Under the pieces are notes generated by a model. That model saw only the letters and a list, made by a program, of their open reading frames with translations. It did no database searches and had not been told where the DNA came from. From the NCBI RefSeq assembly GCF_041260155.1, contig NC_091935.1:3204001-3268000 (forward strand): a stretch of DNA of 64,000 nucleotides. The letters are read 5' to 3'. The number at the start of each line of letters is the position of its first letter. Within the stretch, counting starts at the first letter, position 1. This document shows, piece by piece, positions 43,166 to 55,700 of this stretch. The translations under genes and the position numbers were made by a program. This DNA comes from Ptychodera flava. Its lineage: Eukaryota; Hemichordata; Enteropneusta; Ptychoderidae.

Positions 43166-46100
43166 ATGGAATCCGGGAAAAATGGTAAGTATACTGCGTT
43201 AGCTCAGAGATTTAAGTTTTTCGTCGGACCGAAAGTCGACATTAACGGTTTAGACGATGAGTCAATCCGCTATAGCGGCTGGCGTAGATGTCAGCCAATT
43301 GAGCAAATCCTGCGATCTATCAGTCACTCGCTCACATGCAGCGGCTTAATCCATGAAGCCAATCAAAAGGAAGAAAAATCAGTTCTTATCAATTATTAAG
43401 ACATACATCCAATGACTACTAATTTAACCTTGTCTATATTTCCTTGTCATGTAACATGTATAGCAACCCCGTAAATGATCAACTAAATTTCCTGTCGGAG
43501 GAAAATGTTGCCACTTTTTGTGAAACTCAAAAACTTTTCAACGGTCTTTTAATAATCAAAAATTAGTGTTTTCTCTAAAATATTTCAATGGCTATTAGTT
43601 TTGATTGTCAACACTTCATGCATGTGTATAACCAACATACATATTGACATCGGCACTGCACACGCAGACTGAAGAGTCAGCACTGATATAAGTATTAAAC
43701 TGACAGTCTGTGACGAGATTGACATCTCACTAATGAACCAAGAAATGATACTACAAACATGCTTCAACAAATTCCGTTTCTGCTCAACTTCGCTCTAGAT
43801 GGCGATGGTCAGTTGTTAGTCCCTACCGCGGACGAAATCCGGCGGAGACATAGATTAGGTCATGTCCGTCCGTCCGTGCATCCGTCACCAGCCTTTTCTC
43901 AGACACCTGCGAAGTATTTTTTTAAAACTTGGCATAAGTGTAGTATCCTACAGTATCTTGATACAAGCCACTTGCTCTCACAAAACAATCAAATTTGGCT
44001 CCAAGGATTCACTGTTTTTGGATATTCGGAGCTACATCCTCTGAACCTGAATTTAAAATTGCCCTTGGTTTCTGGTATTCAAACTTGTGTCTGAATCTGA
44101 ATCCGAAATTGCCTTTGTATATTCCCAATGTGCATGTGTAAAGACACTCAAATCATTCTTGATATTTCAAGAATACATTGATTCGAATCTGATAGAACTT
44201 AGTACATATGTTGATATGCCAGATATGCTGTAATAGTGTGCGCAAAGATATTTGGAGGTGTAATGTCAACTTTCCTAATTAGTGTACAATGTCCAGAAAT
44301 ACTGCACCAAATTTATTGCCAACGTGGTACAGATTCTTGATTTCACAGTGTTGTAATAGCATGTAAGACATTTAGCAGTACCAGGTCAATTGAAGCTGAT
44401 TTACATATTTACATTATGTCCAGAAATACTGCATTAAATTTGATGAAACTTGGTGCAGATGTGAACTCTCAGTGCCGTAATAGCGTGCAAGAACATTTAG
44501 CAGTATGCCAGTTACTTGCTAAATATTGCACATTTAGTAAGCTTTCGTAATTAGAGTGATATATCCAGAAACACTTCAGCAAAGTTGATGAAACTTGATA
44601 AATATGTTGATCTCACATTGTTTTAATTGAATGCAATGACATTTAGCAACATCCTGTCTTAATTAAGACGATACCGAAGAATTCAAAGCGCGCGTTGGTT
44701 GCTATCGCTGGCAACGTTCCAAACGCGCACTTTTGCGCTTGAAAAATCTTACCGTTCCGTTGTTTTCTATGGATTTTCGACTCCTGATATTTTGAAAGTG
44801 CTCAAAATATTTCAACTATCTCAATTGTAAACCAATTTAGCTGATTTTTGTAGGATCATTGAAGTCATAGATGAGAATATAGATAAGCATGCGTTTCTAA
44901 AAATTCCGGGCAGTTTATGAGATATCGCCGTAAAACCCTTCAAAATTTCACAAAATGACACAGTAGATATTTTCCTGTTCAAAAAACGTTTGTACCTGAA
45001 AAGATAACCCAATCCACGCTAGGGGCTCCAAACAAGTATCTGCTGAGACACCTACAGCATATATCATCAAGATGCCATACAACTAAGAAAAGTGTCCCGA
45101 TTTAGATTCTGAACAGATTTGGATCAAATTTTCATATAACGAGAGATTTGCCCTGAGGCAGATATCTCAGGCTATCCATTCGTCTGTTGCCTACTCATGG
45201 ACTTGTCCAATGCTATGCGGCCGGGAACATTGTGTCATCTACATATGACTTGGATTTTCTAGATTATCTTTATTAGTAGCATCATAAAAATTTTGATGGA
45301 GGGACGCTGAATGGATTACTGTGTCCATGCATGATGTGTGCACACAGCAATTTGGTACCCATCGGCAGGCTGGTGAAGTGAAATTCGAATATTTTATGTT
45401 CATTTGTTTGTTTGTTACTTTTGAAGTGTTAATTTTCTTGAATAGAGGCCTTTGGTCAACCGTATGGAGTTCCGCTACAGCAAACATATCCACTACCCCA
45501 GTATGCACCACAACATCCTATAGTGTATCCTTCCCAAGGATCATTGATGTCATCAGATGTGATGGTAAGTTCGCTTCATTCTCGATCAGGGCTGATTATC
45601 ATGATATTCATTACACTGAGAGAAACGGGGCAACCATAATTGTCCATGGTCCTGATGTGGCTTCTTAAGGTAGCGTTACACTTGACAAATACATTCTTTT
45701 TCAAAGGAATTTTTCTCATCAAAGATGACAACGAAACCCCCCTCGTACTATGTCTTTAAAAAAGCAGAGAATCTAACGTTTACGAGTGCTATCCTAAAAG
45801 CTTCATATGTCCTAATGGTTTTTGCGTGTCACTTTATGTAATCCTGGAATATGGTGTCCAAACAGGCTCTAATGATACAATCATGATGACCCCCCCCCCC
45901 CATGCTAGGCAGTTTTTTATCTCTCAATTTTGCACATACAAAATATGTTATACAATAGTATGAGTATTTTGAATTCCAGCCTGTGATGGCAGCGCTTCTC
46001 AAAACTAAAATATAATTCAACAATGTCTCGCTGTGCTGATCTGACATTTTTTGATTTATGGTGTAAAAGCATGTTCGATACAGAGGATACGTCACACAAA

Positions 46101-47756
46101 TGTGAAGAGGCTGTCACTTCATAGCCCACTGAACGTTCAAAATGTTAGGGATTAGACAGCACTTCTAATCTTGCTGAAAACGTTTTCATAATAGCAGACG
46201 TCATCAAACCTCTCTTTCTTTTCACATAGATAGTTGTCCCGCTTCAACAACTACTGGTAGATCCCGACGCGAGACCAAAATCCCTAACTTACTTGGATGT
46301 GGGAGCCATGACATTTGCCATATTAAACGCATCATGCTGTTTCATTCCCCTTGGCATCGCCGCTGTTATCGTATCCATATTTGTAAGTAAATCACAAAGA
46401 GTCACTTAAAAGAGTGTTGTGTTATTCTCCTGTGGAGAAGGGCTTGAGGATTCATTATGTGGCACGGTTATAGAAATACCCTAAACATTCGGTAGCCGTA
46501 AACTTTTGTAATTCTGTTAGTTCTTTTTCTATATGTCAAATGCAGTTTTGTACCGTCATACATTCTGAAAATGCACTATTTTGACGATTTGATTCGTTAC
46601 CGTGACCTGCAAATTTATCATTACTATTGACAGAGTAACTTAAAATTCAAGTGCGGACAACTACTTACTTCAAATCAATATCAATGTTCATACCAAATAT
46701 GATATTCTGTGTAACATCTCCATGAAACTGATTACGTGTAACTGTGAACGAAATTTCTGTGCTGTGGGTGTTTTCAGAGTGATCAGAATATAGCAATTGT
46801 TCCAATCGTCCACGAATACGTCACGCACGACCCCAACCACAGTGAGCATCTTATCGCTGTTTCAAACAACAAATAAGGGATAAATCTTGTAAGGCTTATA
46901 GCCATGTGCAATATTTATATCCAGTACCTATGCCCAAAGATACTGCTCCTCTTGCCGGGTTTGCTGGAAAAAATCATTTTCGTGTCGCATCGGTAAGGAC
47001 CTGATACAGCATCAAAAATGTATAAACAAGGAAAGGGTCAGATGAAGGCAGAGAGAAAAATATCATGATCATGACTTACTGTGATTGACTCAAATTATTT
47101 TTGGATCATTAATTGAAAGAAAAAAACTTATAGCGAAAGAGCTTGATTAATATTTTGATAAATTAAAGCTGTCAAAGCAAAGCCATACTTGAACAGAGAA
47201 AAGTTTCAATTGCCAGTATCCAAACTGTTCTACAGTTTTCACCCGGAAAATGAATGCCCCGGGGTATCGCTATGGCAACTATCGTATTATTGGTGTTACA
47301 ACCTGTAAAATCAGTGAAGCTGAACTATTTCTACGAGAAGTCAGAGTGACAATGACATTATAATGACATTACGGAGATTAAACTCCATGGTCAAGTGCTC
47401 ATTTTGCCAAGTGGCGGGATTGCTAGACTTTTTAACAATCGACTGTGAAAGCACATTTCATAGTATTATTTTGTTTCCCTTGTATAAGGTGCAAAGGAAT
47501 ATTTTATCAACAGAGATCATGCCAATCAACATTTCTAGTGTACACACAACAAGACAGTACCTTGCAAATATGAACAATATAATCCTGTTTGGATTTTAAT
47601 CAGTGTGTTTAAAATTCATGCTCCCCTAAATGCCTCCAACCTCCCGCGAAGTGAAAAACATGCGTCCTCTAGTAGGGGCGAAGAATGTTCACATGAGCTG
47701 ATAAATTTTACAAAAAAATAATTTAGTCGTTGCTTATTTCCTCGTATTATAAAAGA

Positions 47757-47833
<77 letters not shown>

Positions 47834-47999
47834 GGCTTTCAAAAGACGAGACGAGGAAGAACATGACATTGCAGATAAGCTTAGCAAGATCTCCCTCTTG
47901 CTGTCCGTTTGCAGTGCGTTTATTGTTATAACTACGATTGTTGTGATTACTGTTATCACGCTCGATGATCCGGACAAACATTATTCCGGCTTCGAATAG
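43166..47999 (+). CDS. Gene C: short dispanin/CD225 membrane protein
   Basis: Four exons: 43166-43184, 45446-45564, 46230-46382 and 47835-47999, phases 1, 0, 0, encoding 151 residues. Exon 1 encodes MESGKN. The N-terminus (to residue 46) is short and Tyr/Gln/Pro-rich (EAFGQPYGVPLQQTYPLPQY). The place where gene D has a PPSY motif reads LPQY here, so no PPxY is present. Helix 1 spans about 68-97 with Cys82-Cys83 and IPLGI. The loop is more charged than in A and B (KRRDEEEH). TM2 is about 116-139, with an acidic tail ending YSGFE. The exon 4 acceptor is TGCAAG directly after a (TC)n run. Poly(A) signals AATAAA lie at 48068 and 48084, 70-90 bp after the stop. An alternative terminal exon is possible at 46778. 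The membrane or antiviral role is inferred from the family only. Confidence 0.87.
43835..44660. repeat. Dispersed-type repeat with CCGTCCGT head and about 125-bp units, in gene C intron 1
   Basis: The head reads GGCGGAGACATAGATTAGGTC, then a GTCCGTCCGTCCGTGCATCC tract and CACCAG. It is followed by imperfect units sharing TCCAGAAATACTGCA, GATGAAACTTG and GTTGTAATAGCATG (clear starts at about 44289, 44415 and 44569). Similar CCGTCC-headed repeats are common in marine invertebrate genomes from what I recall. Non-coding. Confidence 0.55.
45890..45901. repeat. Poly-C run in gene C intron 2
   Basis: Twelve consecutive C residues on the plus strand. Confidence 0.9.
46778..46876 (+). CDS. Possible alternative terminal exon of gene C
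   Basis: Within intron 3, a TTTTCAG acceptor at 46777 is followed in the correct phase (0) by 32 open codons and a TAA: SDQNIAIVPIVHEYVTHDPN, then HSEHLIAVSNNK. Joined to exon 3 it would replace the loop and TM2 with a short polar tail, giving a single-helix isoform. A 33-codon open stretch can occur by chance, so this needs transcript support. Confidence 0.3.
   Translation, partial: SDQNIAIVPIVHEYVTHDPNHSEHLIAVSNNK
47759..47829. repeat. (TC)n microsatellite acting as polypyrimidine tract of gene C exon 4
   Basis: About 35 TC units end five bases before the exon 4 acceptor AG (47833-47834). Confidence 0.95.
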
Positions 48000-48067
48000 A
48001 TGGCTATGTAACAGTCTCCTTAATGTAACGTTCTGCATGGTTTAATCTCTCTAATGAATTGTAACAG

Positions 48068-48089
48068 AATAAAGTGATAAAACAATAAA
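48068..48089 (+). terminator. Gene C polyadenylation signals
   Basis: AATAAA at 48068-48073 and again at 48084-48089, closely following the stop codon at 47999. Confidence 0.65.
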
Positions 48090-49270
48090 ACAAGACTTAA
48101 ATTCCATTCAAACAGGCTACCAGGTGTACTTTACAATGATTACAAGAATTATCGTCAGATTTTCAAGGTACAGTTATGACGTACGATTGAGAGCGCATCC
48201 AGTGTTATATTTCCTTTTGACAGACCTCTATCATTGATTATCCACTTTGAGAGTTAGACAAGATTTTGCAATCGACATACACAATGACAATAATGAAAAT
48301 AAATCGCCCAAAGATTTCGATACAGCCCCTTTGATGTTGCTTCTTAGGAGTGTTTTGTTTCATATTTGAATGTATTTTCCTTTGCTTCGCCAGCTCCTAT
48401 TTTACTGAAAATAATACTGACGGTCAAGCCTATCTATAGTTTCCATGTAGTTTGAAAAGTGATTTGCATGTAAAATTAGTGAAGAGGAACATACTATTAG
48501 CTTTCTGAAGATGATCTCTGACCAATCTGATTAAAATCCGATTTAGAGATGGGTCGGTCTTTTACGTTATCGTTTACGGTCTTTTTTGTGCGGTCCCCTC
48601 ACTACCACCGCACAAAAAAGACTGTAATACCATAACGTGAAAGACCGACCCATCTCTAAATTGGATTTTAATCAGGTTGATCTTTGACCTGTCGCGAGAC
48701 ATCTCGAAGTGCGTACCTAAACATTTTACATTACGGGGCGGTAGGGGTAATGGATTCAGAGATTGTAAGGTCTTTCCTGACGAGTTTTGATCTATTCACT
48801 GTGGTTATTTTTCAAGTAAATAGGCTAAGATGTCATCGTCAATATTTCATCAGTGAGTTGGAGGCATGTACTTCTCGAAACCACCGTGACCATGTAAACT
48901 CTATTTACAACTATTTTTCACAACCAATATAAATAAGATTTCGTATTGTCATTGATTGGATCATTGGAGGAACTTCAATAAAAGACATGAATAAATCAGA
49001 AGTCATATTGTACCATCGCTATAAACACAAGCCTCAGCCGTAAGAAGCGCCAATGTAATTCTTGTTTGCGGTGTGTCGAAAACGCAGAATCAAGGCTTGA
49101 GATAATCTATCTGCGAAAGGCTGAATGGTAACTGGCTTCCGTAACCATTTCGACTTGAATCTTCTCCATGCACACTATTTACTGAACAAATTTTGGACGG
49201 GTACCCCAGTGTCTTCAACCGTACTCCGATATGTCTTTAGGTTTGCAATCAAATTGACATATATCGTTTA
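48090..49270. other. Intergenic DNA with a fold-back
   Basis: No gene seen. The fold-back is listed separately. Confidence 0.4.
48523..48678. repeat. Fold-back repeat
   Basis: The arms CTGATTAAAATCCGATTTAG (48527) and CTAAATTGGATTTTAATCAG (to 48675) pair. Pairing runs inward through AGATGGGTCGGTCTTT and CTTTTTTGTGCGGT to a small loop near 48596-48605. Confidence 0.8.
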
Positions 49271-49512
49271 AATTTTGGTACTAGAGAAATAAATTACTCA
49301 AAATTCACCGATATTTGAAATTCAAAATGCCAGCCGTCTCTGTGTTAACTCTACGGAGAAAAATATAATTTTGTATTTTTTCTAAAACTAAGAGTGACTT
49401 TGAAAAGTTTTCTTACAGCATGAGCTTTAAAATAAACCCCACAAGTGGTAGAACAGAAAAGAATTGTAAAAAATAGTCGAAATATCTGTCCCCGAGGCGC
49501 ATTCTACCTTAA
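49271..49512 (+). mobile_element. M1 MITE copy 5, 5'-truncated and diverged
   Basis: The match to M1 begins at ATTTTGGTACTAGAGAAA and runs to the CCCCGAGGCGCATTCTACC end with TTAA at 49509-49512. The left 100 bp are missing. Confidence 0.75.
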
Positions 49513-50514
49513 GAGTTTATTTAGTATATTTACCGAATTTCGAATATCAAATATTTGTATATTTATTTAATTTCTTTCGCTTATTCAAAAATTTACACTG
49601 TGACCTCCTGATTGCTTTTTATTCCGGACTATATGACACATTGCTGTACAGATTCCCCGAGGGAAATTCGAGCGAGAATCTAAAACTTTCTGTCCTGAAG
49701 CATTATTACCTGGAAGCGACGTTTTTCCGTCACAACTTTATCCGAGATCATAACATGCCGCAGTCGACAAGCACAAGGGGATTGGAGTGGGTATATGATG
49801 ACAATTCGTCAATAAAAAAAAGTTCATTAATACAGCAATGAACGGTAAAGGCTGGAAAGTCATGGATATTATTCTGTCGAATGTACTCCGTCTATCTTAA
49901 CCATTTTACCCTGTTCTTATCGCTTTCACTTTTGATGTACTTTTACACCCATCGGTTGGGATGTCTGAAAATAGTTTTATCCGTTAATATTATTATCTTA
50001 TACCTTGAAGAAGACTTCAGTATAATTCAGCAGGTTCAATAAGGTATTTTTTGTCGTCGATAGATTAATAAGGGCTTTGAACTCTTTTGCCACTTCAATT
50101 CGACTTGCTCCTTGTTCACGAAAGAATTTCCACAGAGGTCGTGACTACCGGATTCGGTGAGTACTTGCTATCGTTGAATTTGTGATCGCTTGCAAATTGG
50201 TTGAAGTTGTTGGATAGCACGGAAGAATCCTACATCTATTATTGATCGGTGTCATCCTACGCGTGCTGATATCACGTGAGCTCATAACTTATTTCGCGAA
50301 TGCCTCAAAAATAACATTGCACATTTAAGCATACTTTCCTTTTTCAATGTTCGTTAATCTATAATGATTGACTTTAATTCTTTTTCCCTTCTGAATTAGA
50401 AAACATTTTTCAATGTATGATACAGATACAAGAAACAACGTTTTTGACGATGAAGGAAGATATTACCACAATGTACACAATCCTTCAACTTTCATGTGAA
50501 AAGTTTGCCATTAT
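49513..50514. other. Intergenic, no gene seen
   Basis: AT-rich, with only short chance frames. Confidence 0.4.
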
Positions 50515-51278
50515 TAAAATCTTAATCTTAATCTTAATCTTTATTTCTTATATAGCGCATTACATTAAAAATAATCTCAATGCGCTTTACACTTAAAATC
50601 AACAAAGAGAAGGATGAAACATAAAATTGTTTTAAACTGACAGTAAAAAAGCAAAGTTAAAATTAGCAACATGTTATAAAATTCATCATAAAAACTACAA
50701 AAATTATGAATAAAAAGACGTAAAAAGGTGAGTTTTCAATTTACTTTTAAAAACATCGAATGACTGAACCGCTCGAATATGTAATGGCAGAGAATTCCAT
50801 AAGCGAGGTGCACAAATTGAGAAAGCCCTATCACCGTAATACACTGTGTTTCCTATTGGCTGATATAAATTTACAACACTAGAGTGAGAGCGAAGTGTGC
50901 GCTGAGTGTCACGGACTGTAAGCAATTCACCTAAATACTTTGGAGCATGACCATTGAGTATCTTATAAGTGATGCTAAGAATTTTGAATTCTATCCTTTG
51001 CTTAACTGGAAGCCAATGTAATCTGTAAAGGTGTGATGTGATCTGTTTTTCTTGTTCTAGCAATTAAACGAGCTGCAGAGTTCTGAATCGTTTGCAGCTT
51101 TTGAATTTCATAAACTGGCAGGCCAAAAAGCAAACTGTTACAATAATCTAAGCGAGACGTGATGAAAGCGTGAACCCTCTTTAAAAGGTACATATAATCA
51201 ATTTCACTAATTAGAGATACACTGTTACTTACCTTACAGTGCTTTTCTCGAAAATAAAGAAATCCCTGACGTACCTGA
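50515..51278 (-). mobile_element. LINE 3' end (CR1/L2-like reverse transcriptase tail)
   Basis: On the minus strand the frame reads [69 protein letters not shown] and APRLWNSLPLHIR, then FKSKLKTHLF. These are hallmarks of the C-terminal region after the reverse transcriptase domain in CR1/L2-type non-LTR retrotransposons. The copy is cut at its 5' side near 51278. A frameshift near 51020-51050 separates the two open parts. The 3' tail, read on the minus strand, has ATGCGCTATATAAG then a GATTAA repeat (50515-50537), typical of these LINEs. No endonuclease or catalytic motif remains. Confidence 0.88.
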
Positions 51279-52622
51279 ATAAATTAGTTTCAAATCCATG
51301 TCATTCCGCGTACCCGTAACTCCATTTCTTTAACATCTTAGGAACTCCCCGTCTTCATTTAATATAAAAAAAGATTAGAGAAACGTGCAAGCTTCCATAG
51401 GGCGGTTTAGGTGAACCTTTGAATGGGATTATAACCATCCAGAATTCCCATGATATGATACATATTTGAATTTCCTTACCTATCTTCATCATTAGAAGAT
51501 CTTTAATTTACTCATACATATTTTTACAATGAATTAGTTTGCTGCCTCCTATTTCTCTAAAATTAAATGTCAATAGTTTATTTTTTTTTTGACATTACCA
51601 ATAGCGCTTTCTGAAGATGACTTTTGACCTATATTGTAAATTATTTAAACAAGCGAACTCAGACAACTCAATTGTACTTTGGAAAATATCTTTAAACAAG
51701 TGTGATTTTACTTGCTGGTTTATGACCCTACCCTCTAACTATTTGCAGAGGTAGGGCTGAAATGAATTGTTAATGTTTAATCAAAGCATTACAAATTTAT
51801 ACCTCCCAAGACCGATGAACACCGGTATTTACAACCAGGAAATGACTTCTTATACCACCGGGTCAAGAAACAACCCAATAAAAGTCAGGTCACTGGCATT
51901 TTTATGGTAAGATCGACAGAGAAAGCTTCATAAACTAAAGACATGGGCCTGTTTTGGCAGAACACGTTGGCAAACATCCGGCATACTTTGCGCTAATGTT
52001 GACGTTCTAATTCACACAGCCTACCGGGAAAACGAGAAGTAAAATTCAGATCTTATCAATTGTGACATAAATCTCTTTTTTTTCCTCACGTTTCCTGGCC
52101 GTATATTCATCTCCTAACAAGTATGTAATCAAAATTTCGATTCCATTTCAGAATAAATTGCAAATTTTAGGTAAAATTCGACTTAAGTTTCTTATCTGCT
52201 AGTGTAAATATTCGATGATAACCAACTGAATTCTAACTAGAAAAAGGCGAAATTTCAAACGGTGTTTTTCGTACCGCAAAGATACTTGCAAAGACTTAAC
52301 ACTTGGACATTTAAAAACACATGAAAACAAATATTGCAAACTTCCAGGCACCCTTTGTTTTACAAAACATAGACAGTACTGTCTGTATAGGAAGGGGACT
52401 ACTTTCAATGGCAAAGAAATGGCCAAACCATCTCTGATACATGTCGTGACTGTGGAGAAAAACATTTTACTGTCTCGTCGATCAGATATTTCACCCGCGT
52501 GTGCAATCAAACGTATCAAAATTACCATTTTTGTCCGACTCCTACGACGTAAATATAAATTTCTACATATTACCCAATGTCATAAATAACATGAGGTAAA
52601 ATCATAAATCTCTCCAGCCATG
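51279..52622. other. Intergenic, no gene seen
   Basis: A stretch at about 52036-52065 (AAGTAAAATTCAGATCTTAT) is repeated imperfectly at about 53002-53030 inside gene D intron 1, a local duplication. Otherwise nothing. Confidence 0.4.
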
Positions 52623-52630
52623 TGACTTCA
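52623..52630. promoter_or_regulatory. CRE-like variant (TGACTTCA) before gene D
   Basis: It differs at one base from TGACGTCA, sits within CCATGTGACTTCA as in gene C, and lies about 160 bp before the ATG. Confidence 0.3.
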
Positions 52631-52789
52631 AGGTGATTTGACGCGACGCCGGCTAGAAGCTCGCTGCATCCGTGCTGCCTTCCTTACACTGTTGAGCAAC
52701 GGTTTGGGCGGAAGCGCTCGAGGGAAAGCTGTGGTGGACCAGTTCAGTAGATCTCAGAACAATAACCAGCGACACGACGAGGTGACACA

Positions 52790-55700
52790 ATGGAGCCTGT
52801 AAAATCTGGTAAGTATACAGCATTTGTATAAGAGTTACACAGGAAAAAGTAGTTATACAGTACAGAACGATTATGTCCTCTAGAAATAGACAAGGGTCTG
52901 AGAGAGAGTTGGCCGCTGACACGGCAACTGCCAAAGGATCTGGTATCGATCGACTACACCAGCGGTAACATCGCAAACGACAGAACCTGCCATAAGGAAG
53001 TAAAATTCACCTCTTATCAAGTATTGCGACATAATACTATAGGCTACATTTACTTGATCACGTTTCCTGTTGATCACGTTTCCTGTTGCTATAGCCTGGT
53101 AAATTATTAACAAATGTTGCAATATTCATGAAAACTGACCTATACAGCAATATTGTGTATTTCCTCCAGAATCCGACATGGGCATTTTGAAAAACGTTTT
53201 AGATTAAGGGATAAATGCTTTAAAATTTTCCAATACCTTTAAGTTATATTTTGTATCTCTACCAGTGGATCAATATCAATAAACGGGCTTGGCTTATTTT
53301 TATGTTTAAATAGCGTGCGATAACTACAACTTGAAAATCTGTGATAATGAATTTTTTGAACTTTTCCCGGCTTCCCAAGTGGAAAGATAAGACATATAAC
53401 AATTCCGTGGTATTCTGATAAAATCCGTATCCTTTCGGAAGGTACAAATATGTTTAATCTGTAAAACGTCGAAAACTGAGAATTTCCTCATTCCAGCACC
53501 CCCTGTAAAACTAATGGTTCATCCGGATCCTGATGCGTGCTAACAGTGCAGTCGCCCAGTGTTTTAAACGAATGATGTCATCGGAACACTGGCCCTAGAT
53601 GTGGTGACACAACTTCGCACAAAAATGGCATATACTTCTCTATTGGCGTTCAGCAACGCTTCCATTGGTTCATACTTGTTTGAATATTTCTTCTGTGCAA
53701 TAATTATTCAAAACCTCGAGACCGTTTGGAACAACAAGTCGCCTTCAGACGAAACACCTTGGTTTCACCTGCTATGATATCGACACCAAACCTATATCAG
53801 GGGATAACAGTGTCTAGTAAGATTTATTCATTTTTGTCAGACGCAGTAAGAGACCCCTCCCCTCAAAAATGAGAGAACAACATGATAAGAACAGAAACTA
53901 CATGTACTTGAATCAGAGCCGTGAAAGATTACAATCCGTTCATCTAGAGAATTATATCTTTAAGACGAGTGTCAAATTATTTTATCTTAATCTCTGATGA
54001 AAAATATTGGCGACAGAACAAAACACACTTCATGATAAGTTGAAAATTTGCAACGATCGAAGATTTCTTTGAAGTATAGTCGTGACATCCTGTAGGTCGC
54101 TACGACTGTTGTAAATACTATTGTTGTCATGGACCGCACATCAAGTGATGTGAAGCCATTTTCTTCCGTTGCACACAAGAATTCTCTTTCCTTGAGGTGA
54201 AATTTCAGGCGCAAGAGCCGTAATTTGAAAAGTTCTCAAGCTTACTAATAGATAAAAAGACAGGATAGAAAATTCTGAGGTGAAAAATCCAAGCACCGTT
54301 TCTGAATTATTCAGTTAACCCATACTGACAAAGTTAGTCGCAAAGGAACTGAACGCAGCGATTCACTCATTTTCTCAAATTCTTTGGACTAAGAGATGGT
54401 AAAGTAAACGTATTTGGGGTCAAATCATTTTTCATGCATTACCATACAAGTAATCATTCAGTTTGTTGCCGTGCGGGATAATTTCTTTCATTTTAACGAT
54501 TACGCGATTCAACAAGAAAAAGTGAAGGGTAATGTGTCAAGAAAACTACGGCGACATATGGCGCACTTTTGTTGTGGTAAGCACCTCGAAGACTTAAACG
54601 TTTCCCAAACTTCCATAGAAAACGTCGGACCATTCTCTTTCAAGACTTAAGAATAAAAGTTAAGGTGTCATATACTAGAGAAACGAATTGCCAAATATTT
54701 ACAAAAAGGCCCTCATCCCTGTGCTAGCTCTATGGGGAAAATAAAATTTTAGATCAAAAACTATGACGATGAAAGTTTCCTTACTCCAAGAGCTTTCATT
54801 CAAAATGACTCCAAAAGTGGTAGACCAAAACGTGTTGTAAGTTTGAGAGTGTCTGTTCGCGTGGCCCAGTGTACCTTGAAGCGAAGTTTTTTCCATTGAC
54901 CCAACTTTTTCAGAGATTGCAACATAGCCACTGGCCGTGTACCAGAGCCTGGGAACACGTATTTTATGGATGGTAACTTTGAGGTTACGGGTCACGCGTA
55001 GGTGCAATCCAGCGGCGGTGCGGAAATCAGTTTCTTTTCAAATAAGCGCACTGAATTCAAAGTACAGAGGTCTTTTCACGGATGACCTTAATGATCACCT
55101 CCCAAAACCATATTTTGTAATTATCAGGATCCTTCTTTTCTGATTTGTTACTGTTTTGACATTGTTATATTATTTTCCATCTTTTCTAGCACTCTTGATG
55201 TTCTATTGTTACTTCCTTTTTTAACTAAAATTGATATTTCTAATATTTTTCTATACTGTTACATCTGTAGGGGATAAATAAATTTAGCTTATCTTGTGTG
55301 TCTTGTAAAATCTAGTAAATCATGCAAAGAGTTAAATCGTCGGTAACTTTATAGTATTAAACGTAATTTATTTAGGATGACATTTTTTCACACTGAATAA
55401 TCGTATCACTGTGTTTTTGACTTTTGACCTCAGTAATCATTACTACAGTCAGTCTTCCTAACCTTCAGCTGCTGCTAATCAACACACTTTACTCTTTCTG
55501 CTTTGTATCTGTCATTGTCGTCACATAGACATAGTATATTTTTCATCGTGAATTGAGTATTTAGGGCAAAAGTTTATACAGTGTTTTTTTTTGCGGAACG
55601 AACATTTTTGAACTTAATCTTTCATATAGAGCCAGTTTTCTCGTCGACAATTTCCGTTTTGCTCTGATGATCGCGAAATTTTGCAATGGAAGGTCCCTTC

